The notes: generated by a model not told the origin, from the sequence alone. Positions 1 through 9,249 are shown, counted from the first letter of the stretch. The stretch is DNA of 64,000 nt from JBGPHT01 sp041484525 (GCA_041484525.1 JBGPHT010000005.1:42839-106838); one strand, 5' to 3'. Numbers and translations are program-made.

Positions 1-1
1 C

Positions 2-1807
2 GACGTTGCCGCCGGTCAGGAAACCCAGCTCACGCGCGACGGCGCCAAGGATTTCGGGTATGCCACCGACAACGCTGGTTGGACCAAGAGCGATCGCCCC
101 GTCGTCCTCTGGTCGCCCGATTCCAAGAAGATCGCTACCTTCCAGCAGGACCAGCGCGGCGTCGGCGAGATGTACCTGGTCAACACGCAAGTCGGCCACC
201 CGCGCCTCGAAGCCTGGAAGTATCCGCTGCCCGGAGATGACGTTGTCGCTACCATCCAGCGTGTCGCGATCGACGTAGATGCGGGACGCGTCGTCCGTCT
301 CAAAGAACCGCCCGACCAGCATCGCTCCTCCCTCTGCGACGACATTAAGTGCCGCGGCAGCGAGTGGGCCGACGTCCAGTGGAGCGCCGATTCGACGCAC
401 CTGGCGTACGTCTCCACCTCGCGCGATCACAAAGTCGAGCAGCTCAAACTCGCCGATGCCTCGACCGGCGACGTCCGCGAAGTCTTCGAAGAGAAGGTCC
501 CGACGTTTTTCGAATCGGGCAACGGCGCCGTCAACTGGCGGTACCTCTCGGCCTCGAACGAATTCCTCTGGTTCTCGGAGCGCGACAACTGGGGCCACCT
601 TTACCTCTACGATCTCAATACCGGCAAACTGAAAAACCAGATCACCTCGGACGACGGCAATGTCACGCAGTTGCTGCGCGTCGACGAGAAGAACCGCATG
701 CTCTACTTCGTGGGCGTCGGCCGCGAGAAGGGTCGCGATCCTTACTTCATCCATTTCTATAAAGTCGGGTTCGACGGCAAGGGCCTCACGCTGCTGACGC
801 CGGATGACGGCAATCACGGCGTGGCGCTCTCGCCCTCGGGAAAATATTTCGTCGACACGTACTCCAAGCCCGACCTACAGCCCACGGCTGCGCTGCGCGA
901 CACCAGCGGCAAGCTTCTCGTGTCGCTCGAGAAGGCCGATATCTCGCGCCTTCTTGCAACCGGGTGGAAACCGCCGGTGCCGTTCACCGTCAAAGCGCGC
1001 GACGGCCAGACCGATCTCTACGGCTTGATGTTTAAGCCCACCAATCTCGATCCCAGCAAGAAATACCCGATCGTCAATCACATCTACCCCGGCCCGCAGA
1101 CCGGCAGCGTGGGCAGCCGCAACTTCTCGGCCGCGCGCGGCGACGCACAGGCGCTGGCTGAGCTTGGTTTCGTGGTGGTCGAGATCGACGGCATGGGCAC
1201 GCCGTGGCGCTCCAAGAAATTTCACGAGGCTTATTTCGGCAACATGGGCGACAACACGCTTCCCGACCAGGTCACCGGCATGAAGCAACTGGCGCAGCGC
1301 TACCCCTGGATCGACATTGACCGGGCCGGCATTTACGGCCATTCGGGCGGCGGCTACGCCACTGCCGGCGCCATGTTCCGCTTCCCCGACTTCTTCAAGG
1401 TGGGGATCTCCGAAGCCGGCAACCACGACAATCGCGTCTACGAAGACGATTGGGCGGAGAAGTGGCAGGGGCTGTTGAAGAAAACTCCGGACGGCACCAA
1501 CTACGACAGTCAGGCCAACCAGAATTTCGCCATGAACCTGAAGGGCCACCTGCTGCTCGCGCACGGCACCATGGACACCAACGTTCCGCCGTACAACACG
1601 CTGCTGGTGGTCAACGAGCTGATCAAGGCCAACAAAGATTTCGACCTGCTGCTGCTGCCGAACCGCGGCCACGGTTTCGGCAACGAGCCCTACATGGTCC
1701 GCCGCCGCTGGGATTACTTCGTCCGCTATCTCCTCGGCGCCGAACCTCCGCAAGGCTACGAACTCCGTACGCCGCCCGCGGGCGGTGGTCGCGGTGGGGC
1801 TCAGTAA
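2..1807 (+). CDS. S9 family (dipeptidyl peptidase IV-like) serine peptidase, 5' end outside window
   Basis: This is the C-terminal 601 residues of a prolyl-oligopeptidase-type serine peptidase. The reading frame is open from base 2, so the gene starts upstream of the window. The first half has the repeated W-S-P-D and W/F-S-E-R style blades of the DPP IV N-terminal beta-propeller. The second half is the alpha/beta hydrolase domain. Its catalytic triad is visible: the nucleophile in GHSGGG (Ser codon 1343-1345), Asp in HGTMDTN (1574-1576) and His in NRGHGF (1670-1672). Family members cleave dipeptides or oligopeptides, usually in the periplasm in Acidobacteria. The signal peptide cannot be seen. 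The 3' end overlaps the start of the next gene by about 23 bases. Confidence 0.93.
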   Translation, partial: DVAAGQETQLTRDGAKDFGYATDNAGWTKSDRPVVLWSPDSKKIATFQQDQRGVGEMYLVNTQVGHPRLEAWKYPLPGDDVVATIQRVAIDVDAGRVVRLKEPPDQHRSSLCDDIKCRGSEWADVQWSADSTHLAYVSTSRDHKVEQLKLADASTGDVREVFEEKVPTFFESGNGAVNWRYLSASNEFLWFSERDNWGHLYLYDLNTGKLKNQITSDDGNVTQLLRVDEKNRMLYFVGVGREKGRDPYFIHFYKVGFDGKGLTLLTPDDGNHGVALSPSGKYFVDTYSKPDLQPTAALRDTSGKLLVSLEKADISRLLATGWKPPVPFTVKARDGQTDLYGLMFKPTNLDPSKKYPIVNHIYPGPQTGSVGSRNFSAARGDAQALAELGFVVVEIDGMGTPWRSKKFHEAYFGNMGDNTLPDQVTGMKQLAQRYPWIDIDRAGIYGHSGGGYATAGAMFRFPDFFKVGISEAGNHDNRVYEDDWAEKWQGLLKKTPDGTNYDSQANQNFAMNLKGHLLLAHGTMDTNVPPYNTLLVVNELIKANKDFDLLLLPNRGHGFGNEPYMVRRRWDYFVRYLLGAEPPQGYELRTPPAGGGRGGAQ

Positions 1808-2117
1808 GCACCGGGCCATTCAGGCCATCGCGCATCACACGCGCCGGGAAATCCTCACGCTGCTTAAGGCCGGGCCGAAGCCCGTCACCGACATCGTGAG
1901 CCGGTTCCAGATCTCGCAGCCGGCCATCTCGCAGCAACTGCGCGTATTGCTCGAAGCCTCGCTGGTCACTGCGGAAACCGTCGGGCGGCAACGCATCTAT
2001 CACCTCAACGCCGGCCGCTTGCGGGTGGTAAAGGAGTGGGTATCGCGCGCGGTCCAGTATCCGTCGGGTCACGTCTGGGTATTCCGGGGAAGACCACACA
2101 CGAAGAAAGGAAGCTGA
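1785..2117 (+). CDS. ArsR/SmtB-type winged-helix transcriptional regulator
   Basis: A 110-residue protein starting at GTG, overlapping the peptidase stop by 23 bases; a second in-frame GTG lies nine bases later. The winged helix is clear: AIAHHTRREILTLL forms the first helices, DIVSRFQISQPAISQQLRVL is the recognition region, and LVTAETVGRQRIYHL is the wing. The Cys metal-box of metal-sensing ArsR proteins is absent, so this belongs with the non-metal ArsR repressors. These are often encoded next to VOC or SRPBCC genes and commonly regulate their own operon. A VOC gene starts one base after its stop. Target and ligand are unknown. Confidence 0.88.
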   Translation: MVAVGLSKHRAIQAIAHHTRREILTLLKAGPKPVTDIVSRFQISQPAISQQLRVLLEASLVTAETVGRQRIYHLNAGRLRVVKEWVSRAVQYPSGHVWVFRGRPHTKKGS

Positions 2118-2118
2118 T

Positions 2119-2578
2119 ATGTCGATACAAGGATCGCGGCCTCGCGCCCAACCTCATCGTCCGCGGCGTCGAGCAGGCCATCGAGTTCTACCAAAACGCC
2201 CTCGGCGCCGAAGTGCTCTATCGGGGCACGATGCCGAACGGTCCTACTCTGCACGCGCAGTTGCGAATCGGCCAGGCTTACGTGCTGCTCTCGGACGAGA
2301 TCATGTGCCAGGACGATTCACCGACTGGCTCACCCGAAAAACTACGCGGCACGACTGCGGTGCTCGAACTCTGGGTAGACGATGTCGACGCTGCCTTCGA
2401 GCGCGCCGTGAAGGCCGGTGGAAAACCGCTCGGACCCGTCGACGTCGCGTTCTATGGCGACTGCGTCGGCATGTTCACCGACCCGTTCGGCCACATCTGG
2501 ACCCTTGCTACACCGGTCGAGGTGATCACGCCGGAAGATCTCTACCCTCGCATGATCGAGCATTTCCAGCCGGCTTAG
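2119..2578 (+). CDS. VOC (glyoxalase/PhnB-like) family protein with a probable frame break just after the start
   Basis: The body of the protein is a PhnB-like VOC domain: LAPNLIVRGVEQAIEFYQNA at the start, ELWVDDVDAAFERAV in the middle and FTDPFGHIWTLATP near the end. This frame has no ATG, GTG or TTG close to the domain; the nearest canonical start lies about 80 bases inside the ArsR gene. In another frame, ATG at 2119 sits after AAAGGAAG and directly behind the ArsR TGA, and encodes MSIQ, a plausible VOC start. One extra base between about 2128 and 2150 would explain both. So the gene is probably ATG 2119 with a single-base frameshift, either real or an assembly error. Catalytic activity is unknown. 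Confidence 0.75.
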
Positions 2579-2598
2579 TTCAGCTTGATCAGAGCAGT

Positions 2599-2620
2599 GG
2601 GGCGGTTACAGCACCGCCCC
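2599..2620. terminator. Hairpin between convergent genes
   Basis: A perfect 8-bp inverted repeat (GGGGCGGT / ACCGCCCC, loop TACAGC) lies between the VOC stop and the end of the ankyrin gene and covers the ankyrin stop codon. It could serve both strands as a transcription barrier. There is no T-tract on either side, so it is not a classical intrinsic terminator. Confidence 0.4.
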
Positions 2621-3451
2621 GCGCAACATCGCCATCACCTTGGCCAATTCTTTCTTCCCCAACTCCCGCACCGGATAGTACGTCTCGGCGTCCTTCCCGG
2701 CCTGTAGCTCGGCTTCCTCGAGTGGCGTCTTCCCCGCCTTATTCCGAATCGCCGCGTCCGCTCCGTGGGCCAGCAGCAGTTCAACGTACTCCGTCGGGTC
2801 TACGACAATCCGGCTTTTGATGGCGGCGTGCACCGGCGTGTCGCCCTCCTCATCCTGGCAGTTCGGATTCGCGCCGTGCTCCAGCAGGACACGCGCCAGA
2901 TTGGTGTTTGCCAAGTGGCTGGCGGGCCCCCACGCCTCCACATCGTAAGGCGATTCGTCGACGGTAGCGCCGGCCGCGATCAGGATCCGCGCTGATTCCG
3001 GCTCGTCTCCGTACGCCGACCACCCAAGCGGCGAGAGGCCGGTCGAAAGATCGTCCGCCAACTCCGGGGTCCGGCGCAGCATCTCACGCAATAGTTCGTG
3101 CATCCCGTATGCCGCGGCTGCGCACACGTCCGGAACGGCTCCGGCGGTCAGCAACGCCCGCGCCATCTCCTCGCGGCCGAGTTCGAAGCAGTCGTGCAGC
3201 GCGAGCCGCCCGTCCGCGTTGCGCGAATTCAGATCGGCTCCTCGCTCGATCAGGACCTCCAGCGCGCCGGACTGATCCTCCGCAATCGCCAGGTGGGTCA
3301 GGCGCATCGCCAGCGTATCGCTGGGGCGGACCCGTGAATCGAGATCGACCGCCGCATTCACCAGTTCCGGATGCGCGTCGAGCGCCGCGCGCATGGTTGG
3401 GAGGTCGCCCTTCCGCACCGCCTTCACCAGCCGTTCGTGTGCATCGTGCAT
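2606..3451 (-). CDS. Ankyrin-repeat protein
   Basis: A 281-residue soluble protein without signal peptide or membrane segment. Ankyrin repeats are visible across its length, for example SGALEVLIERGADLNSRNAD, LARVLLEHGANPNCQDEEGD and YVELLLAHGADAAIRNKAGK, each carrying the G-A-x-x-N/D turn and the following TPL/TPVHAA start of the next repeat. Ankyrin proteins are protein-binding scaffolds; no enzymatic domain is attached, so the partner is unknown. The gene converges on the VOC gene. ATG at 3451 is the first start in frame. Confidence 0.88.
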   Translation of the reverse strand: MHDAHERLVKAVRKGDLPTMRAALDAHPELVNAAVDLDSRVRPSDTLAMRLTHLAIAEDQSGALEVLIERGADLNSRNADGRLALHDCFELGREEMARALLTAGAVPDVCAAAAYGMHELLREMLRRTPELADDLSTGLSPLGWSAYGDEPESARILIAAGATVDESPYDVEAWGPASHLANTNLARVLLEHGANPNCQDEEGDTPVHAAIKSRIVVDPTEYVELLLAHGADAAIRNKAGKTPLEEAELQAGKDAETYYPVRELGKKELAKVMAMLRGAVL

Positions 3452-3513
3452 AGCTCTTCTCTACTCTACGCAATCTGGAACCGTCGCAAAACCTTTCGCA
3501 TTACAATGGATCT

Positions 3514-4107
3514 ATGAAGCTTTTTGCGCTTGTGCTCCTCGCGCTGATGCCCTTGCTGGCGGTCGCCTTCGACGTCGACGCAGCTAAGACGGTCGGCAAC
3601 GCCGGCGCGCCGGTGACCATCGAGCTGTACAGCGATTTCCAGTGCCCCAACTGCAAAATGCTGCACGACCAGATCATCCCGCAGCTTTTGCAGGAATACG
3701 TAGGGACCGGAAAAGTCTACCTGGTGGCGCACGAGTTTCCGCTCAGCATGCACGCCCACTCGCGCGAGGCCGCCAACTACGCCACGGCGGCCGCTCAAGT
3801 TGGCAAGTACCAAGCCGTGGCCGACGCCCTCTTCCGCGACCAGGCCGCCTGGTCAGTGACCGGCAAGGTGTGGGATACCGTCGCCACCGCTCTGACGCCC
3901 GCCGAGCAGAAGAAGGTGCAAACGCTGGTGAAGGATCCCGCGGTGCTGGCTGAAGTGCAGAAGGACGTCGACATGGCCAACGCCAACCGCATCATGCAGA
4001 CTCCCACCATGATCGTCAAGGCGGGTAACAAGAGCTATCCGATTGGCGGAACCGTAGCCTACTCGATTCTGAAGTCATTTCTCGATGACCGCCTCAAGGC
4101 AAAGTAA
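3514..4107 (+). CDS. DsbA-like thioredoxin-fold oxidoreductase, secreted
   Basis: A 197-residue protein with a signal peptide (MKLFALVLLALMPLLAVA, cleavage near residue 18) and a thioredoxin fold of the DsbA/DSBA_like type. The redox motif CPNC (C44-C47) follows DFQ, and the cis-proline loop TPT is at residues 163-165. It should make or isomerise disulfides in the periplasm, or act like MauD. The downstream gene overlaps by 23 bases and encodes a MauE/DoxX-type membrane protein, the usual partner that supplies or removes electrons. A CPNC motif leaves open whether oxidase or reductase activity dominates. Confidence 0.88.
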   Translation: MKLFALVLLALMPLLAVAFDVDAAKTVGNAGAPVTIELYSDFQCPNCKMLHDQIIPQLLQEYVGTGKVYLVAHEFPLSMHAHSREAANYATAAAQVGKYQAVADALFRDQAAWSVTGKVWDTVATALTPAEQKKVQTLVKDPAVLAEVQKDVDMANANRIMQTPTMIVKAGNKSYPIGGTVAYSILKSFLDDRLKAK

Positions 4108-4579
4108 GCCCGTCCGCATTCTCGCGATCGTCTTGCGGCTGGCGCTCGGCGGCATCTTCGTCTACGCCGCGTGGATTAAGCTGCGCGACCCGTGGCAGCT
4201 CTTCGCCATGGCGATCGATTCCTACGGGATACTGCCGCTGAAGTATGTCGAGCTCACCGCCAAGGTCCTCCCTTGGATCGAGCTGGCACTCGGGCTCTGG
4301 CTGATCGCAGGGAAGTGGATGCGCATCCCGTCGCTTGGGATCTCGCTGCTGCTGACGCTCTTCTTCACGCTGATCGTGCGTGCCTACATCCGGGGGGAGG
4401 AAATCAATTGCGGCTGCTTCGGTCCCGGCGAAGCCATCTCGTGGAAGACGATGCTACGCGACGGTTCGATGCTGGCGGGGTCCTACATTTTGACTTGGCT
4501 CAGCTTTCGTCGGGCGCGGCCGCAGCCGGCTGCCCTTGAGCCCACGCCCGAGTTTCAGTACGAACAACCGCGACCGTAG
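4085..4579 (+). CDS. MauE/DoxX-family membrane protein
   Basis: A 164-residue integral membrane protein with about four transmembrane segments (roughly residues 11-30, 50-77, 84-98 and 128-140). The conserved motif INCGCFGPGE, typical of MauE/DoxX-type redox membrane proteins, lies between helices three and four. MauE acts with the thioredoxin-like MauD in disulfide formation. The overlap with the DsbA-like gene supports a translationally coupled redox pair. No methylamine dehydrogenase genes are nearby, so the pair probably has a general periplasmic thiol role. Confidence 0.82.
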   Translation: MTASRQSKPVRILAIVLRLALGGIFVYAAWIKLRDPWQLFAMAIDSYGILPLKYVELTAKVLPWIELALGLWLIAGKWMRIPSLGISLLLTLFFTLIVRAYIRGEEINCGCFGPGEAISWKTMLRDGSMLAGSYILTWLSFRRARPQPAALEPTPEFQYEQPRP

Positions 4580-4588
4580 TCGTGGCCT

Positions 4589-5170
4589 TCATCCGCACAC
4601 ATCGGCCACCGTGGCCAGTCTTCCGCCGCCCGCCCGTACTTCCGCCAGCGCACGCTTCGAATCCTCCGCTTGCAGCGTCTCCACTGCGTCGGTCACGACC
4701 GTCACCGGCTTGCCCGTACGGAAGAGGCCGCGCACCGCGTACAACACGCAGATCTCCGTCACCACCCCGTAAACTACGAACGCGTCGGCCTCAAGCGCTT
4801 CCACCACGCGGCCCAGATTCTTCGCCTGAAACACATCCACCGTCTGCTTCTCGACGATGATCTGCTGCGCGCCCTCGATTTGCAGGTCGCATGCGTCATT
4901 CGGCACTACCACGCGCCGATCGAGCAGGGTGGCTTCCGCCTTGTGCTGGCCGGTCGCGCCCTTCACACAGTGGTGCGGCCACACCTGGAACTCGGGATCG
5001 TTTTCCGCATGCGCGTCGACGGTCGACACTACGGGAATGCCGTGCGCCGCGGCGTACCGGTTCAAGTGCGCGATCGCCGGCACGATACGCTCCGCCTTCG
5101 GCACATACAACGCGCCCGCCGGGTAGAGGAAATCCAACTGCGAGTCGATATCGAAGAAGATCGTCTTCAT
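4589..5170 (-). CDS. pncA: Nicotinamidase (isochorismatase-like cysteine hydrolase)
   Basis: A 193-residue cysteine hydrolase with the nicotinamidase triad: Asp13 in DSQLDF, Lys108 in IVEKQTVDVF and the nucleophile Cys141 in VTEICV. The metal site is also visible as Asp52 and His54 in VDAHAEND plus His66/67 in WPHHC. The enzyme converts nicotinamide to nicotinate. Its start overlaps the stop of the upstream nicotinate phosphoribosyltransferase gene as ATGA, so two consecutive steps of the Preiss-Handler NAD salvage route are coupled. Some isochorismatase-family proteins have other substrates, but the metal ligands and the neighbour make nicotinamidase the best call. Confidence 0.88.
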   Translation of the reverse strand: MKTIFFDIDSQLDFLYPAGALYVPKAERIVPAIAHLNRYAAAHGIPVVSTVDAHAENDPEFQVWPHHCVKGATGQHKAEATLLDRRVVVPNDACDLQIEGAQQIIVEKQTVDVFQAKNLGRVVEALEADAFVVYGVVTEICVLYAVRGLFRTGKPVTVVTDAVETLQAEDSKRALAEVRAGGGRLATVADVCG

Positions 5171-6480
5171 GACACCAGGTTCCGCCGCGTCCGCTCGATC
5201 AGTTCCCGCAGCTCGCGGCTATACACCAGCGGCCACGGCTCCACCGTCTCCAAACCGCGCAACGCCTCGGGCAGCTTCGCCAGCAACTCCGCAGCCCGCT
5301 GCCGCGACGCCTCCAAACCCGGCAGCGGCTCCACCAGCTTCCCGCCCAGCATCACCGGCCGCATCAGCGCCTCGCCGTTCCCGCACTCGCCCGAACGCGC
5401 CACGACGTCGCGCGCTTCGTCGCGAAAAAGCTGCTTTGCGCCCGGCATCGAGCATTTGTCCTCGCTGTACTTCGCGGTGAACCGCTTGATCCCGCTGATC
5501 TCGAGTTCCACCAGCTTGTACGTCGCGCCCAGGCTGGGCGCATCGCCAGAAGTCGCCAATTGCGTCCCCACGCCGAACGCGTCGATGGGAGCGCCTGCGC
5601 GCACCAACTCGCGGATGCGGTACTCATCCAGGTCGCCGCTCACTATGATCTTCGCGCCGCGGGCCCCAGCGTCGTCCAGGACGGTACGCACCTGGCGCGA
5701 GAGCTCCAGAAAGTCGCCGCTGTCCAATCGCACGCCCCACATCGGCCCGCGCGTTGCCGCGGCACGCCGCGCCCCTTCGAGTACGTTGTAGGTATCGATC
5801 AACTGGACCGTCGAGGGGCCCAGCACGCGCTGCAATTGCCGGAACGCTTCCGCTTCCGATGCGAACGACATCACCCACGAGTGCGCCGCCGTCCCCATTA
5901 CCGGAATGCCGTACCGGAACCCCGCCAGCGTGTTGCTCGTCCCTGCGCAGCCACCGATGTACGCCGCCCGCGCGCCCAGCACCCCGGCTTCCGGTGTGTG
6001 CGCCCGCCGCGTACCGAATTCCACCACTGAGCGCCCGCCGCTCGCCGCCACGCACCGCGCCGCCTTGCTCGCAATCAACGTCGGAAATGCGATCGCAGAA
6101 AGCACGTACGTTTCCGGAATCTGCGCCTCGATGATGGGCGCGCGAATCGTGAGGACCGGCTCGCCGGCAAACAGCGGCGTCCCCTCCGGCACCGCGAACA
6201 GGTCCCCGGTGAAGCGGAATCCGCGCAAATATTCCCAGAACCCGGCCGAGGCGTTGCGGAACTGCTCCAGACTCTGCAGGTAGCGGATCTCTTCGTCCGC
6301 ATAGCTGAGGCCGAGAAGGTAATCCACCACTTGTGCCATGCCCGCAGCCAAAACGAAATTCCGATTCTGCGGCAGACTTCGGATCGAGCATTCGAAGGTT
6401 GCCAGCTCGGCCGTCTTGCCGGATTCGAAATATCCGGCCGCCATCGTGAGTTCGTACAGATCCGTGAGCAGCCCGTTCAT
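5167..6480 (-). CDS. pncB: Nicotinate phosphoribosyltransferase
   Basis: A 437-residue protein matching the NAPRT family from end to end. It starts with LLTDLYELTMAAGYF and contains the catalytic-core motifs EFGTRRAHTP and GTAAHSWVMSF; the His in the latter corresponds to the autophosphorylated histidine of the family. It also has the phosphate-binding SGDLDEYRI stretch. It joins nicotinate and PRPP, driven by ATP, to give nicotinate mononucleotide. It is encoded directly upstream of pncA with a 4-base overlap, and 30 bases downstream of the DUF4340 gene, so it may be the tail of the ABC operon transcript. Confidence 0.95.
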   Translation of the reverse strand: MNGLLTDLYELTMAAGYFESGKTAELATFECSIRSLPQNRNFVLAAGMAQVVDYLLGLSYADEEIRYLQSLEQFRNASAGFWEYLRGFRFTGDLFAVPEGTPLFAGEPVLTIRAPIIEAQIPETYVLSAIAFPTLIASKAARCVAASGGRSVVEFGTRRAHTPEAGVLGARAAYIGGCAGTSNTLAGFRYGIPVMGTAAHSWVMSFASEAEAFRQLQRVLGPSTVQLIDTYNVLEGARRAAATRGPMWGVRLDSGDFLELSRQVRTVLDDAGARGAKIIVSGDLDEYRIRELVRAGAPIDAFGVGTQLATSGDAPSLGATYKLVELEISGIKRFTAKYSEDKCSMPGAKQLFRDEARDVVARSGECGNGEALMRPVMLGGKLVEPLPGLEASRQRAAELLAKLPEALRGLETVEPWPLVYSRELRELIERTRRNLVS

Positions 6481-6510
6481 ATGTGAGAGAGTCGCTCCAC
6501 GCCTGTCCAG

Positions 6511-7821
6511 CTACTTCTTCTTCGGAGCCTCTGGCGGCGCCGGCTTCACATCGTCCGCGGCCTTCTGCAGATCTTCTACGGCCTTCGCATCCAATTCATA
6601 GATGCTCGGCTCGTTCTCACGTTGCGCGAAATATTTGTCTCCGAGCTTCGAAATCGTTACTTTTTCGATGCGCTTCCCGTTGTTCGTGATCACGCGCGCG
6701 TCGAACACCGGCGTACCGCCGCCCTTATCCGCGAATTTCGCCGCCGCCAAATCGCGCAGTTTATCGATCAGGTTCTGAACGCTCGAATTGTCCATTGGCT
6801 TGCCGGCGGATTCCCACTTGTCCTTGTCTTTCGAGTATCCCTTACCCTTGGCTTCCACGAAGCTGGGATCGCTGAACCCGAAATCGAACACTTTCTTATT
6901 GCGGAAATCGTCGAGCCCCTTGTCGAGCCCGTCCCCCACGTCGGACGCAACCTTATATACGCCTTCGACGGCCGAGCTCTTGGCGTAATAATTCTTGTCT
7001 TTGTCCTTGCGGACCTCGAGCGTCTGCGTACCACCCGCATCGGTCACGGTCGCCGTCGCGATTTTCGTCCCACCGGCGAACCCCTTGGCCACGTCCGGCT
7101 CGACGGCCGTCAGGTCCATCTTCGCGTCCTTCAGCTTGCCGACCAGGCCCTCCACAGCCGAGCTGTCGGCGCGCAGCGGACGCGGCTTCACCAGTTGCCA
7201 CTCGTTCTGCGCGTTCTTGCCGAACTCCACTGTCTGCCCCTTGGCGTTCAGCTCCACGCGCGACAGCTTGTCCTGGTCGAACGTCATGAGCCGCTTGTCC
7301 CGCAGGTCGTTCGGCACCTTGTCCAGCGCCGATTTCACCGACGTGGAGATGGTGTACACCTTGGCGTCGTTCTTCAGCTTGACGTACGCGCCCGTGCCCG
7401 TCAGCGTGTTGTCGCCGATCAGCAGCTCCTGCGTCTTGCCGTCCTTCTGCTTGATCTGGATGTCGAGGGTCGGATCGTCCAGCCCGTACTGCTTCAGGTC
7501 CGTCGCCTTCTCCTCGATCGTCTTGTCGGCGTTCACCGCCGCCAACTGGGATACGATCTGTCCGACGGTGTCCTGGTCAGCCGCCAGCGGCTTCGGCTGT
7601 GTCATGCGCCACTTGCCGTTCTCGCGAACCAGGTCCTGCACTTCGCCCGTCAGCTTCTGGATGCGGATCTCTTGAAACTGATCGTCGGGTATCGTCAGGA
7701 TCTTGGTCGATGTGTCGGTGGGCGACTTGCTCGCCGAGGCCTGCTTCTTATTCGACCACCAGATCGCGCCGCCCAGCACAGCCAAAAGAACGACAGCGGT
7801 GAGAAGTCCCTTCGGCTTCAT
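6511..7821 (-). CDS. DUF4340 domain-containing membrane-anchored protein
   Basis: A 436-residue protein with one N-terminal transmembrane anchor (GLLTAVVLLAVLGGAIWW) and an otherwise hydrophilic periplasmic part. The repeated module W-x-h-x-x-P, then A/S-x-x-x-h-x-x-h-h-x-x-L is seen near residues 70-95, 205-230 and 330-350, as expected for DUF4340. The family is almost always encoded after a GldG-like protein and an ABC-2 permease, as here: only 3 bases separate it from the GldG-like gene. Its biochemical role is not established. The C-terminus is lysine-rich. Confidence 0.88.
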   Translation of the reverse strand: MKPKGLLTAVVLLAVLGGAIWWSNKKQASASKSPTDTSTKILTIPDDQFQEIRIQKLTGEVQDLVRENGKWRMTQPKPLAADQDTVGQIVSQLAAVNADKTIEEKATDLKQYGLDDPTLDIQIKQKDGKTQELLIGDNTLTGTGAYVKLKNDAKVYTISTSVKSALDKVPNDLRDKRLMTFDQDKLSRVELNAKGQTVEFGKNAQNEWQLVKPRPLRADSSAVEGLVGKLKDAKMDLTAVEPDVAKGFAGGTKIATATVTDAGGTQTLEVRKDKDKNYYAKSSAVEGVYKVASDVGDGLDKGLDDFRNKKVFDFGFSDPSFVEAKGKGYSKDKDKWESAGKPMDNSSVQNLIDKLRDLAAAKFADKGGGTPVFDARVITNNGKRIEKVTISKLGDKYFAQRENEPSIYELDAKAVEDLQKAADDVKPAPPEAPKKK

Positions 7822-7824
7822 CCG

Positions 7825-9249
7825 CTATCTCCTCTTCCACCAGGTGGCCATGCCGAAGGCCACCACGCCCAGCGGGAAGACGATCACGCTCAGCCAGAAG
7901 ACCAACGACAGCCGCTGCGTCGTCAGGTTTACCGGCCGGTCCTCGGGCGGTTTCGGCCGGATCGAAATCAGGTCTTCATCCGACGAGAGCCAGTTGATCA
8001 TATTGCCCAGCAGGTCGCGATTGCCGAGCCGCTTCGACCCGAGCAGGCTGTTCTGCGCCCAGAGCGACGTCCCTACCACCACGAACCGTCCCGACGGCGT
8101 GCCATTCAGCGTCCCTGCCACCGCGATCGCCAGCGGACCCTTCTTGCCGGTTTTCGGATCGATGGCGCCGCCCGCTCCGATCTTCTCCACAGCCACACTG
8201 TCTTCAGTGGTTGCGACCAGCTTCGACAAATTCGATTTGTCCCCGGATTTCGTTTCGATCGATCGCGACAGCGGATATGCCGTCGGCACTCGCGTCAGGG
8301 GCTGCGTGATGGGGTGCGATTCGTACGAGAGAACGACGGGGACCTCGGGGCCTAGTCCGAAGATCTGCCCGATGCCGCTCAGGTCGAGCACCAGATCTTT
8401 GTTGACCGTGACGCCCCAATCCGACAGCATCTTGCCTAGTTCGGCCTGCTCGCCCGGTGAACTCCCGCGTCCGATCTGCAGCGTGTTGTCCAGCATGATC
8501 AGCGCGCGCCCGCCGCCTTCCAGGTATGCTTTGACGGCGTTCACGTACGGCGTCGGATAATCCTGCTGCGGTCCGCCGATCACCAGCACGGTGCAATCTT
8601 TCGGCACCTCAACCGTCAACGCCGCCGGCGTCTGGCCGATGGCCACCTGTTTCGGCGCCTCCGATTTCGGCTTCAGATCCACCGTCCGCACTTTGTAGTT
8701 ATCGCGCTCGAGCAACTGCTTCAGGAACGAATAGCCGCGCGATTGCGTGTCGTCGATCGAAGGCTCGCCCGCCGCCGAGAGCACGCACACGTTACGCTCG
8801 CCCGATTTCATGGCGCGGATCAGCGCCCCCGTGATCTCTTCTTCCGTCAGGCTCTTGGCGCCTTCCTTGCGCACCCCGCTGTCCACCAGCACCGGCGAAT
8901 CCGAGCGGTACCCCGCGGCCTTCGCCACCATCGGCTTCCGCTCCGGGTCCACGTACGTCACGTGCAGTTTGGTCGACAGCGACGAATAGCGATCGAGCAC
9001 GTCGCGCGCCGCGGGGAATTCGTTCTGCGGCCCGAAGTACGTCACTTGCACATCGCGCGGCAGGTTCTTCACCTGCTTGATGGTCTGATCCGAGAGGCTG
9101 AACTGCTTGTTGGCAGTCGAATCGTACGATTTGTCGTAGCGGTTTGCCAGAAAATTCGCCGCCGCCAGGACGGCCAGAATCACGATCGTGTACACGCTGG
9201 CGTACGCCGCATACCGCGTCTGTCTGCTCTTCATCCAATCCGCGGCCAT
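7825..9249 (-). CDS. GldG-like ABC-type auxiliary transport protein
   Basis: A 474-residue protein with a transmembrane segment near the N-terminus (YTIVILAVLAAANFLANRY), a large extracytoplasmic region and a C-terminal transmembrane segment (LVFWLSVIVFPLGVVAFGMA) followed by WWKRR. This is the layout of GldG and the ABC_transp_aux domain. Motifs include NVCVLSAAGEPSIDD and TVLVIGGPQQDY. ATG at 9249 is preferred over GTG at 9258 because GGAGGAG lies 8 bases before it. It should act with the permease and ATPase upstream as an ABC-2 exporter-like complex. In Bacteroidetes the GldAFG set serves gliding and secretion; no gliding genes are seen here. Confidence 0.85.
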   Translation of the reverse strand: MAADWMKSRQTRYAAYASVYTIVILAVLAAANFLANRYDKSYDSTANKQFSLSDQTIKQVKNLPRDVQVTYFGPQNEFPAARDVLDRYSSLSTKLHVTYVDPERKPMVAKAAGYRSDSPVLVDSGVRKEGAKSLTEEEITGALIRAMKSGERNVCVLSAAGEPSIDDTQSRGYSFLKQLLERDNYKVRTVDLKPKSEAPKQVAIGQTPAALTVEVPKDCTVLVIGGPQQDYPTPYVNAVKAYLEGGGRALIMLDNTLQIGRGSSPGEQAELGKMLSDWGVTVNKDLVLDLSGIGQIFGLGPEVPVVLSYESHPITQPLTRVPTAYPLSRSIETKSGDKSNLSKLVATTEDSVAVEKIGAGGAIDPKTGKKGPLAIAVAGTLNGTPSGRFVVVGTSLWAQNSLLGSKRLGNRDLLGNMINWLSSDEDLISIRPKPPEDRPVNLTTQRLSLVFWLSVIVFPLGVVAFGMATWWKRR

